The position numbers and the translations under genes are program-made. The notes under the pieces were generated by a model that was given only the letters and a program-made list of their open reading frames with translations, searched no databases and was not told the origin of the DNA. Of a stretch of 64,000 bases of DNA, positions 36,687 to 46,190 are shown piece after piece (the first letter of the stretch is position 1; each line of letters opens with the position of its first letter). The stretch spans positions 1-64,000 of the forward strand of contig NZ_JAVFVV010000013.1 in assembly GCF_030929505.1 (NCBI RefSeq), in the 5' to 3' direction. This DNA comes from Mesorhizobium sp. LHD-90 (lineage in GTDB: Bacteria; Pseudomonadota; Alphaproteobacteria; Rhizobiales; Rhizobiaceae).

Positions 36687-37022
36687 ATGGAACACTATCA
36701 AGCCCGCCTCGACGGCGTCTTCCAAGCCCTTGCCGATCCCACCCGCCGCGCGGTGCTGGGACGGCTGGGCAAGGGGCCGGCCAGCATCAGCGACCTGGCA
36801 AAACCCTTCGACATGGCGCTGCCGTCCTTCATGAAGCATATCCGGCTTCTTGAGGAGAGTGGCTGGATAAGCACCGCCAAGCAGGGCCGCGTGCGCACCT
36901 GCGCCATCGAGAAAAAGCAGTTCGCCGCGGTCGAATCCTGGCTCTCCGAGCAGCGGGCGATCTGGGAAGCCCGCACCGACCGCCTGGAGAAATTCGTTCT
37001 CAGCGAGGAAAAACCCGAATGA
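36687..37022 (+). CDS. ArsR-family transcriptional regulator
   Basis: A 111-residue winged-helix repressor. It starts MEHYQARLDGVFQALADPTR, with the family pattern ADPTRRAVL and the recognition helix MALPSFMKHIRLLEESGWI. There are no paired cysteine metal sites, so it belongs to the ArsR subgroup that controls a neighbouring SRPBCC protein. Its stop overlaps the next start as ATGA. Confidence 0.87.
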   Translation: MEHYQARLDGVFQALADPTRRAVLGRLGKGPASISDLAKPFDMALPSFMKHIRLLEESGWISTAKQGRVRTCAIEKKQFAAVESWLSEQRAIWEARTDRLEKFVLSEEKPE

Positions 37023-37489
37023 AAGCGCCGCTCAATCCCGACCTCGACCTCACCATCTCGCGCGTCATCCGCGCACCGCGCGCCGCTGTCTGGTCAGCCT
37101 GGGCCGATCCGAAAAAATTCGAGCGCTGGTGGATTCCGGAACCGGCGCTGTGCAAGGTGGTCAGCATGGAACTCACCCCCGGCGGCGCGTTGGTGACTGA
37201 GATCAGCGAGAGCGGCGGCGCCTTCGCACCGCATCTCGACGCCTGTTTCCTCGCCGTCGACGAAGGCCGCCGCATCGTCTTCACCAATGCGCTGACCGGC
37301 GGCTGGCGGCCGGCCGAAAACCCGTTCATGACCGCCATCATCACGCTCGCCGACCATGCCGATGGCACGGACTATGCCGCCCACGTCATGCACAAGAGCA
37401 ATGCCGACCGGAACATGCATGCCGAGATGGGTTTTTACGACGGCTGGGGCACCGTCATCGGGCAACTCGCCCGGCTGGTGGAGGCATGA
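37019..37489 (+). CDS. SRPBCC (AHSA1-like) domain protein
   Basis: A 156-residue START/AHSA1-like protein (ISRVIRAPRAAVWSAWADPKKFERWW is the standard N-terminal pattern, shown here by its APRAAVWSAW core). The fold is a hydrophobic-ligand cavity. The pairing with an overlapping ArsR gene is frequent in bacteria, often with a response to organic stress; the ligand is unknown. Confidence 0.85.
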   Translation: MKAPLNPDLDLTISRVIRAPRAAVWSAWADPKKFERWWIPEPALCKVVSMELTPGGALVTEISESGGAFAPHLDACFLAVDEGRRIVFTNALTGGWRPAENPFMTAIITLADHADGTDYAAHVMHKSNADRNMHAEMGFYDGWGTVIGQLARLVEA

Positions 37490-37598
37490 CCGCAAAGCCT
37501 CGTGGGCACCGCCAACGACATCAGCCGCGATCGGCCACGGTTGAAACCTTGGCCCGCCGCCCATAGTGTCGCCGTCGAAACCCATCGACGGAGCGGGC

Positions 37599-38198
37599 GT
37601 GCGGACATTCATCGGCATATTGCTTGCGGCGGCGCTTCTTGCCGCCGCGCAGGACGCGGCGAGCAACACCTGGCAGCCGGTCGAAAAGATCGAGCCCTAC
37701 GCCATATCCGGTACCACGCCCGCCGAGCTCTACGCCTCGATGGGCGAGCGCGGGCCGGAGATCGGCAAAGGCCGCCGCAGCATCGCCTTCACCAATTTCA
37801 AGCTCACCTGGAGGCGGGACTACCAGCCGCGCGGCAATGCCTGCGTGCTCGCCAGCGCAAAGCCGAAGCTGATCATCACCTACACGCTGCCGAAGGCGCC
37901 AAAGAACCTGCCGGCCGCCACCCGCGCCCGCTGGCAGCCCTTCTTCGACGGCATCGCTGCGCATGAGAAGGTGCATGGGCAGTACATCATCGAGATGGTG
38001 CGCGAGATCGTCGCCTACAGCGTCGGCCTCACCGTCGAGGACGATCCCGCCTGCAAGAAGATCCGCACTGTGCTGACCGCGCGCCTCTCCGAACTGTCGC
38101 AGGAGCAGCGCCGCAAAGGCCGCGAGTTCGACCGCGTCGAGATGGGCGACGGCGGCAATGTCCAGCAACTGATCATCGCGTTGCTGACCGAGGAGTAA
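37599..38198 (+). CDS. DUF922 family secreted zinc-dependent protease-like protein
   Basis: A 199-residue exported protein. The GTG at 37599 with GGAG just upstream opens a signal peptide (TFIGILLAAALLAAAQ). The zinc motif HExxH is HEKVH within IAAHEKVHGQYI, and there are two cysteines (GNACVLAS, DPACKK). DUF922 proteins are putative secreted zinc proteases. A longer frame from GTG 37566 lacks a ribosome-binding site. The neighbours give no functional hint. Confidence 0.75.
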   Translation: MRTFIGILLAAALLAAAQDAASNTWQPVEKIEPYAISGTTPAELYASMGERGPEIGKGRRSIAFTNFKLTWRRDYQPRGNACVLASAKPKLIITYTLPKAPKNLPAATRARWQPFFDGIAAHEKVHGQYIIEMVREIVAYSVGLTVEDDPACKKIRTVLTARLSELSQEQRRKGREFDRVEMGDGGNVQQLIIALLTEE

Positions 38199-38325
38199 GC
38201 GGCGTCCCTGCGCCGGTTGCCAGCGGAATCTGCCGTCCGAGGCCGACAGGACTGGCGACAGGGTCGGGCGTTGTATGCTTGGCTGCATGCCTGACCCGCG
38301 TCCGTGGGCTCGAGGGGAGCCAAAA

Positions 38326-39261
38326 ATGGAAGTCGCCGATCTGGTCCTTCCCGTCTTCGCCATCATCGTCACCGGCTGGTTGGCTGGTTGGCTCGGCTAC
38401 GTATCGAGGTCGCTGGCCGACGGGCTGGTGCATTTCGCCTACAATGTCGCGATGCCGGCCCTGCTGGTCGTCACCATCGCGCAGGAGCCGGCCCGCAACC
38501 TTCTGGAATGGCGCTTCCTGCTGGCCTTCGGCGGCGGCTCGATCCTGTGCTTCGTCCTGGTGTTCCTCGCCATCCGCCTCGGCTGGCGGCGCGACCTCGC
38601 CGGCAGCACCATCTACGGAATGACCGCGGCGATGACCAACACCGGCTTCGTCGCCCTGCCGATCCTGCATTCGATCTACGGACAGCCGGCCGTCCTGCCC
38701 GCTGCCATTGCGACGGTGTTCGTGGCGGGGGTGATGTTCCCGCTCGCCGTCGTCCTGCTGGAGGCCGGCCGCGGCGATCCGCACGACGGCAAGCCGCGCT
38801 CGCGCAAGCTGGCGCGGCAGATCCTGCTCAATCCGATGGTGCTGTCGACGCTGGTCGGCCTGGCATGGGCCGTCGCCGGCCTGCCGATCCCCGCCCCGCT
38901 CGCCGCCTACCTGAACATTTTTGCCGCCGCGCTGACGCCCTGCGCGCTGTTTGCCATCGGGCTCGGCCTTTCGCTCGGCGGCATACGCACCAATCTCAAG
39001 GCGACAGCCGCGCTCGCGGCCATAAAGCTGCTGGCCATGCCGCTGGTCGTCTACGGCCTGTGCGTGGCGACCGGGCTCGGCCCGCTCTACACCATCGCCG
39101 CCGTCGTCTGCGCCGCCGTGCCGACCGCCAAGACCGTCTACATCCTCGCCGGCGAATACAAGGTCAAGGAAGAGCTCGTCGCGTCCAGCGTCTCGATCAC
39201 CACGCTTTTGTCGGTCGTCACCCTGCTCGGCTGGCTCTACGTGCTCCCCGGGCCGGTGTGA
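38326..39261 (+). CDS. AEC family (auxin efflux carrier-like) transporter
   Basis: A 311-residue membrane protein with about ten helices. Family features are VADLVLPVFAIIVTGWLAG at the start, FVALPILHSIYG in the N-terminal half and PTAKTVYILAGEY near the end. AEC carriers move malonate, malate or other organic acids in bacteria. The ATG at 38326 has an AGGGGAG site. The substrate is not evident. Confidence 0.85.
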   Translation: MEVADLVLPVFAIIVTGWLAGWLGYVSRSLADGLVHFAYNVAMPALLVVTIAQEPARNLLEWRFLLAFGGGSILCFVLVFLAIRLGWRRDLAGSTIYGMTAAMTNTGFVALPILHSIYGQPAVLPAAIATVFVAGVMFPLAVVLLEAGRGDPHDGKPRSRKLARQILLNPMVLSTLVGLAWAVAGLPIPAPLAAYLNIFAAALTPCALFAIGLGLSLGGIRTNLKATAALAAIKLLAMPLVVYGLCVATGLGPLYTIAAVVCAAVPTAKTVYILAGEYKVKEELVASSVSITTLLSVVTLLGWLYVLPGPV

Positions 39262-39357
39262 TCCACCCGAATTTCCCGCCAAAACCGCGCTTTGCCGCCT
39301 TCGCGCCTGCAAAACGGGCTTTCCGTTTTGGCCGCGAATGCTCTATAGCCGCCCTCC

Positions 39358-41169
39358 ATGACGACACCGCTCAAAAACATCCGCAACTTCTCCATCGTCG
39401 CCCATATCGACCACGGCAAGTCGACGCTGGCCGACCGCCTCATCCAGATGACCGGCGGGCTCGACGCGCGCGAGATGGCGGGCAAGGAGCAGGTGCTCGA
39501 CAACATGGACATCGAGCGCGAGCGCGGCATCACCATCAAGGCGCAGACCGTGCGCCTCAACTACCGCGCCAACAACGGCCAGGACTACGTGCTGAACCTC
39601 ATCGACACGCCCGGCCATGTCGACTTCGCCTACGAGGTGTCGCGCTCGCTCGCCGCCTGCGAGGGTTCTCTCCTCGTCGTCGACGCCAGCCAGGGCGTGG
39701 AAGCTCAGACGCTCGCAAACGTCTACCAGGCGATCGACAACAACCACGAGATCGTGGTCGTGCTGAACAAGATCGACCTGCCCGCCGCCGAGCCCGAGCG
39801 CATCAAGGAGCAGGTCGAGGAAGTCATCGGCCTCGACGCCAGCCAGGCCGTCATGATCTCGGCCAAGACCGGCATCGGCATCGAGGATGTGCTTGAAGCC
39901 ATCGTCCACCAGCTCCCGCCGCCGCGCCAGGGCGACGCATCCGCCCCGCTGAAAGCCATGCTGGTCGATAGCTGGTACGACGCCTATCTCGGCGTCATCG
40001 TGCTGGTGCGCGTCATCGACGGCGTGCTCAAAAAAGGCCAGACCATCCGCATGATGGAGGCCGACGCCAAGTACCTGGTCGAGCGCACCGGCGTGTTCAC
40101 ACCAAAAATGCTGACCGTCGACGAGCTCGGCCCCGGCGAGTTCGGTTTCATCACCGGCTCGATCAAGGAAGTCGCCGACACCCGCGTCGGCGACACCATT
40201 ACCGAGGACCGCCGCCCCACCGCCCATGCGCTGCCGGGTTTCAAGCCGGCGCAGCCGGTCGTGTTCTGCGGCCTGTTCCCGGTCGACGCCGCCGACTTCG
40301 AGGATTTGCGCGCCGCGGTCGGAAAGCTGCGCCTTAACGACGCCAGCTTCTCCTACGAGATGGAGACCTCCGCCGCGCTCGGCTTCGGTTTTCGCTGCGG
40401 TTTCCTTGGCCTGCTGCACCTCGAAATCATCCAGGAGCGGCTGGAGCGCGAGTTCGACCTCGACCTCATTGCCACCGCGCCCTCGGTCGTCTACCGCATG
40501 GCGCTCACCGACGGCACCGTGAAGGAGCTGCACAACCCGGCCGACATGCCGGACCTGGTCAAGATCGACCACATCGAGGAGCCGTGGATCCGCGCCACCA
40601 TCCTGACCCCCGACGATTATCTCGGCGGCATATTGAAACTCTGCCAGGACAGGCGGGGCATCCAGGCCGACCTCTCCTATGTGGGCAAGCGCGCCATGCT
40701 GGTCTACGACCTGCCGCTCAACGAGGTCGTCTTCGACTTCTACGACCGGCTGAAGTCGATCTCGAAAGGCTACGCCAGCTTCGACTACCACTTGACCGAC
40801 TACCGCGAGGGCGACCTGGTGAAAATGTCGATCCTGGTCAATGACGAGCCGGTCGACGCGCTCTCCATGCTGGTCCACCGCACGGCGGCGGAAAAGCGCG
40901 GCCGCGTCATGTGCGAGAAGCTGAAGGAACTGATCCCGCAGCACATGTTCAAGATCCCGATCCAGGCGGCGATCGGCGGCCGCATCATCGCCCGCGAGAC
41001 GATTTCGGCGCTGCGCAAGGACGTGACGGCCAAATGCTACGGCGGCGACATCACCCGCAAGCGCAAGCTTCTGGACAAGCAGAAGGAAGGCAAGAAGCGC
41101 ATGCGCCAGTTCGGCAAGGTGGATATCCCGCAGGAGGCGTTTATCCAGGCGCTGAAGATGGGCGATTGA
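39358..41169 (+). CDS. lepA: Elongation factor 4 (LepA)
   Basis: A 603-residue translational GTPase of the usual length. The P-loop is [14 protein letters not shown] near the N-terminus; DTPGHVDF is switch II and NKIDLP is G4. The elongation-factor G domain IV is absent and the special LepA C-terminal domain ([25 protein letters not shown], core [11 protein letters not shown]) is present. It acts on ribosomes during translation under stress and in assembly. It is the last GC-rich gene before the AT-rich island. Confidence 0.96.
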   Translation: MTTPLKNIRNFSIVAHIDHGKSTLADRLIQMTGGLDAREMAGKEQVLDNMDIERERGITIKAQTVRLNYRANNGQDYVLNLIDTPGHVDFAYEVSRSLAACEGSLLVVDASQGVEAQTLANVYQAIDNNHEIVVVLNKIDLPAAEPERIKEQVEEVIGLDASQAVMISAKTGIGIEDVLEAIVHQLPPPRQGDASAPLKAMLVDSWYDAYLGVIVLVRVIDGVLKKGQTIRMMEADAKYLVERTGVFTPKMLTVDELGPGEFGFITGSIKEVADTRVGDTITEDRRPTAHALPGFKPAQPVVFCGLFPVDAADFEDLRAAVGKLRLNDASFSYEMETSAALGFGFRCGFLGLLHLEIIQERLEREFDLDLIATAPSVVYRMALTDGTVKELHNPADMPDLVKIDHIEEPWIRATILTPDDYLGGILKLCQDRRGIQADLSYVGKRAMLVYDLPLNEVVFDFYDRLKSISKGYASFDYHLTDYREGDLVKMSILVNDEPVDALSMLVHRTAAEKRGRVMCEKLKELIPQHMFKIPIQAAIGGRIIARETISALRKDVTAKCYGGDITRKRKLLDKQKEGKKRMRQFGKVDIPQEAFIQALKMGD

Positions 41170-41320
41170 CGTGGGGGCTGGCCGGGGGTCGAAGAGAAAA
41201 GGCTCAGCCCAAATTTCCCCAAGCTATTAACAGGTCGCGAAACTTCGGTTGCCTGCCTAGAGGGCAAATTCAAGTAACTCTTAGTAACTATTTTTACCTT
41301 AGTGATAGGAAAATATTCCC

Positions 41321-41348
41321 TTGACCATAGCGCTATATGCGATATCAT
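41321..41348 (+). promoter_or_regulatory. Sigma70-like promoter of the AT-rich island
   Basis: TTGACC (41321-41326), 16 nt, TATCAT (41343-41348). It lies 33 bp upstream of the first island gene, in AT-rich sequence unlike that of the neighbours. Confidence 0.65.
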
Positions 41349-41381
41349 GTCAAGAGGTGATTTGGGCTGGAGAACGAAAAT

Positions 41382-41825
41382 ATGACACCCTTGCCTTCCA
41401 CCTCCTCAATGACGAAATCTCGCCTAAGTGAGCTTGCGTTAGAAGCCGCAATCCAGTTGGACCAAGTGACCCAATCGCGTTCGGCTGCGACCGTGAGCAT
41501 TGACAGGTTCTTCCAGGCTGTTCGAGAACAGCTCGATCAAGACGAGCATAAAGTCGTTAAGGATCAAACGTTGGTTCCTGTGTATGCGTTTGCCTTGTCT
41601 CAAGGCGGGACAGATAGCTATACACCTCGTGCGACATTGAGCGGGTTGTTGCAGGATGTTCTCCAAAATTATGAATCGGTAGACAACGCTGCTGAGCGGC
41701 CAACGGATCAGCAGCTTGCCTTTCTGCGAGACTTTTGTTTAGCTGTACACGAAGCCCTGATAGCGAATCTCATGGGCAGTCGGATTGCTGCCGTACGACG
41801 AGATGAGCGAGCTAGATACAACTAG
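41382..41825 (+). CDS. Island protein 1, unknown
   Basis: A 147-residue, mostly alpha-helical soluble protein with no recognised family. It starts MTPLPSTSS with a TGGAGAACG ribosome-binding site. It is rich in Gln, Ser and Asp and has no membrane segment or catalytic motif. Codon use is much more AT-rich than in lepA. It overlaps the metalloprotease-like gene by 23 nt, so the two are cotranslated. It could be a small regulatory or adaptor subunit. Confidence 0.65.
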   Translation: MTPLPSTSSMTKSRLSELALEAAIQLDQVTQSRSAATVSIDRFFQAVREQLDQDEHKVVKDQTLVPVYAFALSQGGTDSYTPRATLSGLLQDVLQNYESVDNAAERPTDQQLAFLRDFCLAVHEALIANLMGSRIAAVRRDERARYN

Positions 41826-43065
41826 TATAAAAATTGTTCGTGGAAAGCTCGAAAAATTAGTCGAGCAGTGTAAGACGTTATTAACAGACGATTTTCCTTA
41901 CGCAGACTCTAAGGCCGCTCTATACGCGTTGAAGGCTCAAGCCGAGCGATTAAAGACGCAGGCTGACGTCATTCCATCTACGTCCATGGCGACTCGGCAG
42001 CAGCTTCGTCTTCATATTAGTTATAAACTAGAATCTTTGACTTATATACTTGGAATAATTACCCGATCCGGGGCAATGCGGAATAATTTTGAAATATACC
42101 AACCGTTCAAGCTGATTTGTAGTAAATTTTTTGAGGAGGAGACTCATTTTATTTTGTCATCGGAGTGGAATTATACGCCATTTACGTACCCGATGAATCT
42201 ACAGGAGTTACCGGACTTTATTATCATAGGATTGCCGGCTCCGGAATCAAATAATGTTTTGATCTTCCCTGCCGCCGGACACGAGCTTGGACACTCGGTA
42301 TGGCTGAAGCGGAATCTATCTGAGCGATATTCAGGAGAGATTTTTGTTGAAGCGAATGAATTTCTCGAAAATAATACGGGAATTATAAATTCCCTACTTC
42401 CTCCTGCTACGGAGGGGCAGGCGGACTTATTTGCAAAGCAAATAAAGGAGCAGTTTCTTTCGGACGTTACGGCTTCATGCTTACGCCAGTTGGAGGAGTT
42501 ATTCTGTGATTTCATAGGCCTTCGTCTTTTTGGCGAGGGGTATCTTCATGCTTTTAGATATTTGGTTGCGCCGGGTGATGGCAGCCAAAGATCGACGAAC
42601 TATCCGCAGACGAAAGAGAGGGCTAAATTTCTTCAGGCTTATGGCGCGCGCATTGGCGCGCATATTGATAACTATGCGGACGACTTCATGGACGGGCGCG
42701 ACCGCCGGAATTTGGCGTATGAGCATTTCGTCCTAAGAGCTGCGGATTTTGTCCGTGATAAGCACGTGGAAGAAATGTATCTGACAGCTACCAAATGCAC
42801 CGAAGAGGCTGGTATCGTTGTTAATGAAGCCGTTTCCGCGCAGGAGATTGCCATGGCATTTAAATATTTTGAGAACGGGATGCCTTTGGACTCAGTCGGA
42901 TCAATCGGCCATCTAATCAGTGCGGCTTGGCGAATGTTTTTGCAAACCGATCACGTTAAGCCAACTAAGGGTACCCAGTCCGTGATGGGATATGTATCGG
43001 ACCTGGTGCTTAAGTCCGTTGAGGCATATGACTTTAAGAAAGCCATGAAAAGTGCTCAGCGCTGA
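41803..43065 (+). CDS. Island protein 2, HExxH metalloprotease-like
   Basis: A 420-residue protein. The zinc motif appears as FPAAGHELGHSVW near residue 155, and QLEELFCDFIGLRLFG about 70 residues later could supply the third ligand (ExxxD style). It has no signal peptide and no membrane segment, so it should act in the cytoplasm. The ATG at 41803 is preferred over a TTG at 41785. It overlaps both neighbours (23 nt and 14 nt). AT-rich codon use marks it as foreign. The substrate and family are unknown. Confidence 0.72.
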   Translation: MSELDTTSIKIVRGKLEKLVEQCKTLLTDDFPYADSKAALYALKAQAERLKTQADVIPSTSMATRQQLRLHISYKLESLTYILGIITRSGAMRNNFEIYQPFKLICSKFFEEETHFILSSEWNYTPFTYPMNLQELPDFIIIGLPAPESNNVLIFPAAGHELGHSVWLKRNLSERYSGEIFVEANEFLENNTGIINSLLPPATEGQADLFAKQIKEQFLSDVTASCLRQLEELFCDFIGLRLFGEGYLHAFRYLVAPGDGSQRSTNYPQTKERAKFLQAYGARIGAHIDNYADDFMDGRDRRNLAYEHFVLRAADFVRDKHVEEMYLTATKCTEEAGIVVNEAVSAQEIAMAFKYFENGMPLDSVGSIGHLISAAWRMFLQTDHVKPTKGTQSVMGYVSDLVLKSVEAYDFKKAMKSAQR

Positions 43066-43669
43066 ACGGATTCGTGACCTTCTCAGCAAGGCCGCTACGA
43101 GCCCCGATAAAGGGATAGGCTGCTGTCCCAGCCCGATTGGTATCTGTGAAGAACAGATAGGAGCGGCATCGCTCGACATACGGTTGGGACGATGGTTCCT
43201 TGTTGTTCAGCAGTCGAAACGATCGATTATCGATCTAGCTAAGAATGACCCGGCTGGTATAGAAGAGATTGATGGGAAATACTATTATATTCCATTTCAG
43301 GAAAACTTCATCGTTCATCCCGGCAGGTTTGTTTTAGCGGCCACGCTAGAGTGGCTTCGCTTTCCCCAAAATATCGGCGGATACATCACTGGAAAGTCGT
43401 CTCTAGGGCGCAGAGGTCTTGTTATTGAAACAGCAGCAGGCGTGCAGCCGGGGTTCTGTGGAACTCTTACACTAGAGATAGTTAATGTCGGCGAGGTCCC
43501 TATTGCAATAACTCCTGGTATGAGAATCGCACAGCTATTTTTTCACGAGTTGCGAGGCGAAGAAGGAGTAAAGACGTCAAGGTATTCTGGCAGGAGAAAG
43601 CCGATATTTGGACAGTATGAAATCGATGTAGAGCAGACGTCGACTTTGCAGTCAAACAAATTATTATAG
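43052..43669 (+). CDS. Island protein 3, dCTP deaminase-like
   Basis: A 205-residue protein of the dCTP deaminase/dUTPase fold. Matches to Dcd include LSAERIRDLL at the start, FIVHPGRFVLAATLEWL, GKSSLGRRGL, AAGVQPGFCGTLTLEIVN and GMRIAQLFF. The Glu in TLEIVN lies near the position of the catalytic Glu of the family. It would convert dCTP to dUTP or bind such nucleotides. dCTP deaminases are known phage-defence effectors that drain the dCTP pool. The start is GTG, overlapping the previous gene by 14 nt. It closes the island. Confidence 0.75.
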   Translation: MLSAERIRDLLSKAATSPDKGIGCCPSPIGICEEQIGAASLDIRLGRWFLVVQQSKRSIIDLAKNDPAGIEEIDGKYYYIPFQENFIVHPGRFVLAATLEWLRFPQNIGGYITGKSSLGRRGLVIETAAGVQPGFCGTLTLEIVNVGEVPIAITPGMRIAQLFFHELRGEEGVKTSRYSGRRKPIFGQYEIDVEQTSTLQSNKLL

Positions 43670-43875
43670 AAACGCTCATCGAGCCGCAGCGACCCGCAAC
43701 GAATAACCCGGTCAAAAAGCGATTTCCAACGCCTCATCCGCTCGGCGCAGCTTTCGCCTACCGTCCGCAGGAAGTGTGCTTTGAGTGACCGGCGCCTTCG
43801 ATGTCTTGTCTAACCTACCCTCGCCCCCACCGCCTCCCAATGCTAGCCTCCCCGCGCAACCGGACTCTTTCCCCT

Positions 43876-44529
43876 ATGCGCGGTTTCGACTTCTCCTCCT
43901 GGCAGACCATCCTGACCTCGATCGCCGGGCTGCTCTTGGTCACGCTGATCGGCATGGGCATCCGGCTGGTCATGATGATGACGCTGCAGCAGCGGCGCGA
44001 GCGCCAGAACCGCCAGATCAACGAGCGGCTGAAGGCGCTGATATCAGCCTACAAGGTCTTGGGCGGTTCCTTCACCGGCACGCTCACCGTCAGCCCGCTG
44101 CATCTGCGCGATCTCAAGCGCGCGGAGACCGAGGGCGCGGAGGCGCCTGGTGGCGGCGCCGAGCGGGCGCGCCGGGTGCGCGACGCCGTGGAGGCCGCCC
44201 TTTCAGACATCGTGCTGTTCGGCACGCAAGCCCAGGTCGAGCTCGCAGCCGGCGCCATGCGCGACATGGCCGCCGGCCGGCCGGTCGAGGTCCACGCGCT
44301 GGTCGTCTCGCTGCGCAACTACATCCGCGAGGTGCTGGACCTCGAAGCCATCCCGCAAAGCGTCGTCATCCCCAACCAGGGCCCCGCCCGCCCCTCCGGC
44401 GCCAGCAGCCGGGGCGGCCGCGAGGGAGGCGGCGGACGCGGCGGCGGGGGAGGGGGCGGAATGGGCGGCGGCATGATGCTGGGCGGCATGGGTCTTGGCA
44501 GCGACCCCGACCCGGCGGACAAGGGCTGA
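43876..44529 (+). CDS. Single-pass membrane protein with Gly-rich tail
   Basis: A 217-residue protein. It starts MRGFDFSSWQ, with one helix at about residues 12-35 (ILTSIAGLLLVTLIGMGIRL). A helical cytoplasmic region follows (QQRRERQNRQINERLKAL), and the C-terminal 50 residues are nearly all Gly, Arg and Met. A longer frame from 43801 adds 25 unlikely residues. Similar hypotheticals occur in Rhizobiales; no function is recognised. Confidence 0.6.
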   Translation: MRGFDFSSWQTILTSIAGLLLVTLIGMGIRLVMMMTLQQRRERQNRQINERLKALISAYKVLGGSFTGTLTVSPLHLRDLKRAETEGAEAPGGGAERARRVRDAVEAALSDIVLFGTQAQVELAAGAMRDMAAGRPVEVHALVVSLRNYIREVLDLEAIPQSVVIPNQGPARPSGASSRGGREGGGGRGGGGGGGMGGGMMLGGMGLGSDPDPADKG

Positions 44530-44612
44530 CCGGCGCGCGCCTCTGCCTTCTCTTACAAAGGGGCGAAGGGAAAGCCGCTGACGAAACGCTTCGAGCATGA
44601 TAGTTTCGGCGC

Positions 44613-44867
44613 ATGAAAAAACGAGCGGTTGCAAGAGAAGCCAGCAGCGGGCGGTTCCTCCCCCGCGACGCCGAAACCGGACAATTCAAGGAGCGCGCCG
44701 CTGGCGGCTTCAAGGTCGGCCCGGAAGGCATGGTGAAGCTGAATGCCATAGAAGGCATTTTCCAATCCAGCGAATCGCGAAAAATGTTCGCCGAGTTTGA
44801 GCGCAGCGGCGCAAGCCCGGAAGAACGGCGGCGCGCCATCGTCGCCCGGCACGCCAGGAAGAGCTGA
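44613..44867 (+). CDS. Putative antitoxin of the Fic pair
   Basis: An 84-residue basic protein directly upstream of a Fic gene. Class I Fic antitoxins carry an inhibitory [S/T]xxxE[G/N] helix. Here the closest match is NAIEG (residues 44-48), where the position four before the Glu is Leu, so the canonical Ser/Thr is absent. The assignment rests mainly on size and position, seven bases before the toxin start. Confidence 0.55.
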   Translation: MKKRAVAREASSGRFLPRDAETGQFKERAAGGFKVGPEGMVKLNAIEGIFQSSESRKMFAEFERSGASPEERRRAIVARHARKS

Positions 44868-44874
44868 CCGTCGC

Positions 44875-45444
44875 GTGTACGACGCGACGCCCGATCCTTA
44901 TTGTTATCCGGGCACGACCGTCCTCAAGAATCGTCTCGGTCTCAGCGATCAGGCGGCACTCGATGCCTTCGAGGCGGACGTCGTCACGCAGCGGGGTACG
45001 GAACCGCTGCCCGCCGGCCGCTTCAGCCCCTCGCATTTCCGCGCCGTTCACCGGCATTTGTTTCAGGACGTCTATTCCTGGGCGGGACGCCATCGCACCG
45101 TTCGCATCGCCAAGGACGGCAGCATGTTCTGCTATCCCGAGCATATCGACGCGCAGCTTCGATCCTTGTTCGGCTGGCTGCGGGACCATGACCATCTGGC
45201 TGGCCTCGACGCAGCCAGCTTTGCCCGGCAGGGCGCGCATTTTCTCGGCGAGCTCAATGCCATCCACGCCTTTCGCGAAGGCAACGGCCGGACGCAGATG
45301 GCCTTCTTCGCCATGCTTGCGGACCGGTCTGGTCATCCGTTCGACCTCGGCCGGCTTGATCCCGAAAAATTTCTGGCCGCGATGATTTTGTCGTTCAACG
45401 GCGACGAAACCGAACTGACGAGGCAGATCGAAAATCTTACCTGA
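44875..45444 (+). CDS. Fic/DOC family protein, likely AMP-transferase toxin
   Basis: A 189-residue Fic protein. The catalytic loop HxFx[D/E]GNGR is HAFREGNGRTQ, so it should be active in AMP transfer. Upstream the Fic fold is visible (FRAVHRHLFQDVYSWAGRHR). The GTG start at 44875 lies seven bases after the antitoxin stop; an overlapping upstream start is possible. Family members modify GTPases or gyrase. Its stop overlaps the end of the convergent gene by eight bases. Confidence 0.82.
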   Translation: MYDATPDPYCYPGTTVLKNRLGLSDQAALDAFEADVVTQRGTEPLPAGRFSPSHFRAVHRHLFQDVYSWAGRHRTVRIAKDGSMFCYPEHIDAQLRSLFGWLRDHDHLAGLDAASFARQGAHFLGELNAIHAFREGNGRTQMAFFAMLADRSGHPFDLGRLDPEKFLAAMILSFNGDETELTRQIENLT

Positions 45445-45907
45445 GCCGCTCGAACCGCATCACCCAGTTCTTTTCCCAACTCTCCCCGCCGTCGGCCGAC
45501 ATCGCCTGTTCCCACACCGGGTTGTCGCCCGCCGTCCAGTCGAAGCGCACTTTCACCGGCCGGCCGCCCTCGACATCGTCGCCGAAGAATTCACCGCGCC
45601 CGTTTTCGAACTTTCCGACCGTCGGCGGAAACAGCCGATAGCTTTTGGTGTCCGACCAGTAGATCGACCACAATCTTGTCCCGGGGTTGTAGAGCCGGAG
45701 CGTCATGCCCGTGAACCCGCGCGCCGGGACGAACATCTGGTCAAGATTGCCGCCGAAGACACCGTTGCCGTCCGGCATCACCTTCTCGACCTTCGAGGTG
45801 GCGTCGAAAACCTCCCACTCGGTCGAGCCGACCAGCCGGCCTCGCAAAAACTCGTTGCGGATCGTCCACTCGCCGATCAGGAAATCGAAATCGCCGAAGC
45901 CGCTCAT
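45437..45907 (-). CDS. DUF1579-like hypothetical protein
   Basis: A 156-residue beta-rich protein (DFDFLIGEWTIRNEFLRGRL, then TEWEVFDATS and VRFDWTAGDNPVWEQ). The FDFLIGxW start is typical of calycin/DUF1579-like beta barrels, which bind small ligands. The start at 45907 has a GGGAGGGG site. The function is unknown. The 283-nt gap downstream (45908-46190) holds AT/GC-alternating repeats but no gene. Confidence 0.65.
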   Translation of the reverse strand: MSGFGDFDFLIGEWTIRNEFLRGRLVGSTEWEVFDATSKVEKVMPDGNGVFGGNLDQMFVPARGFTGMTLRLYNPGTRLWSIYWSDTKSYRLFPPTVGKFENGRGEFFGDDVEGGRPVKVRFDWTAGDNPVWEQAMSADGGESWEKNWVMRFERLR

Positions 45908-46190
45908 GAATTCCCCTCCCATGGATGCAGGACGATTGTAGACGACGCCTGCTGACACCAGTCTGGCAGGAACTGCGCCCGCACCGCAATCTCCCTCAGC
46001 GCATCGACCGCGCGCGAAGTGTTTTGGGGCTCGCGCGAAGTCAAAACCGGGTTTTCGGCAATGCCAAACCCGCATTTTGGGCCCTTGCGTGAAGCGCAAA
46101 ACGCGGTTTTGCAACGCCATCCCGCGCAAGCCTTTGATTGAAAAGAATCTTCCGGACTTCACGCGGTTTCGAACGCGCGACAAGGACCGC

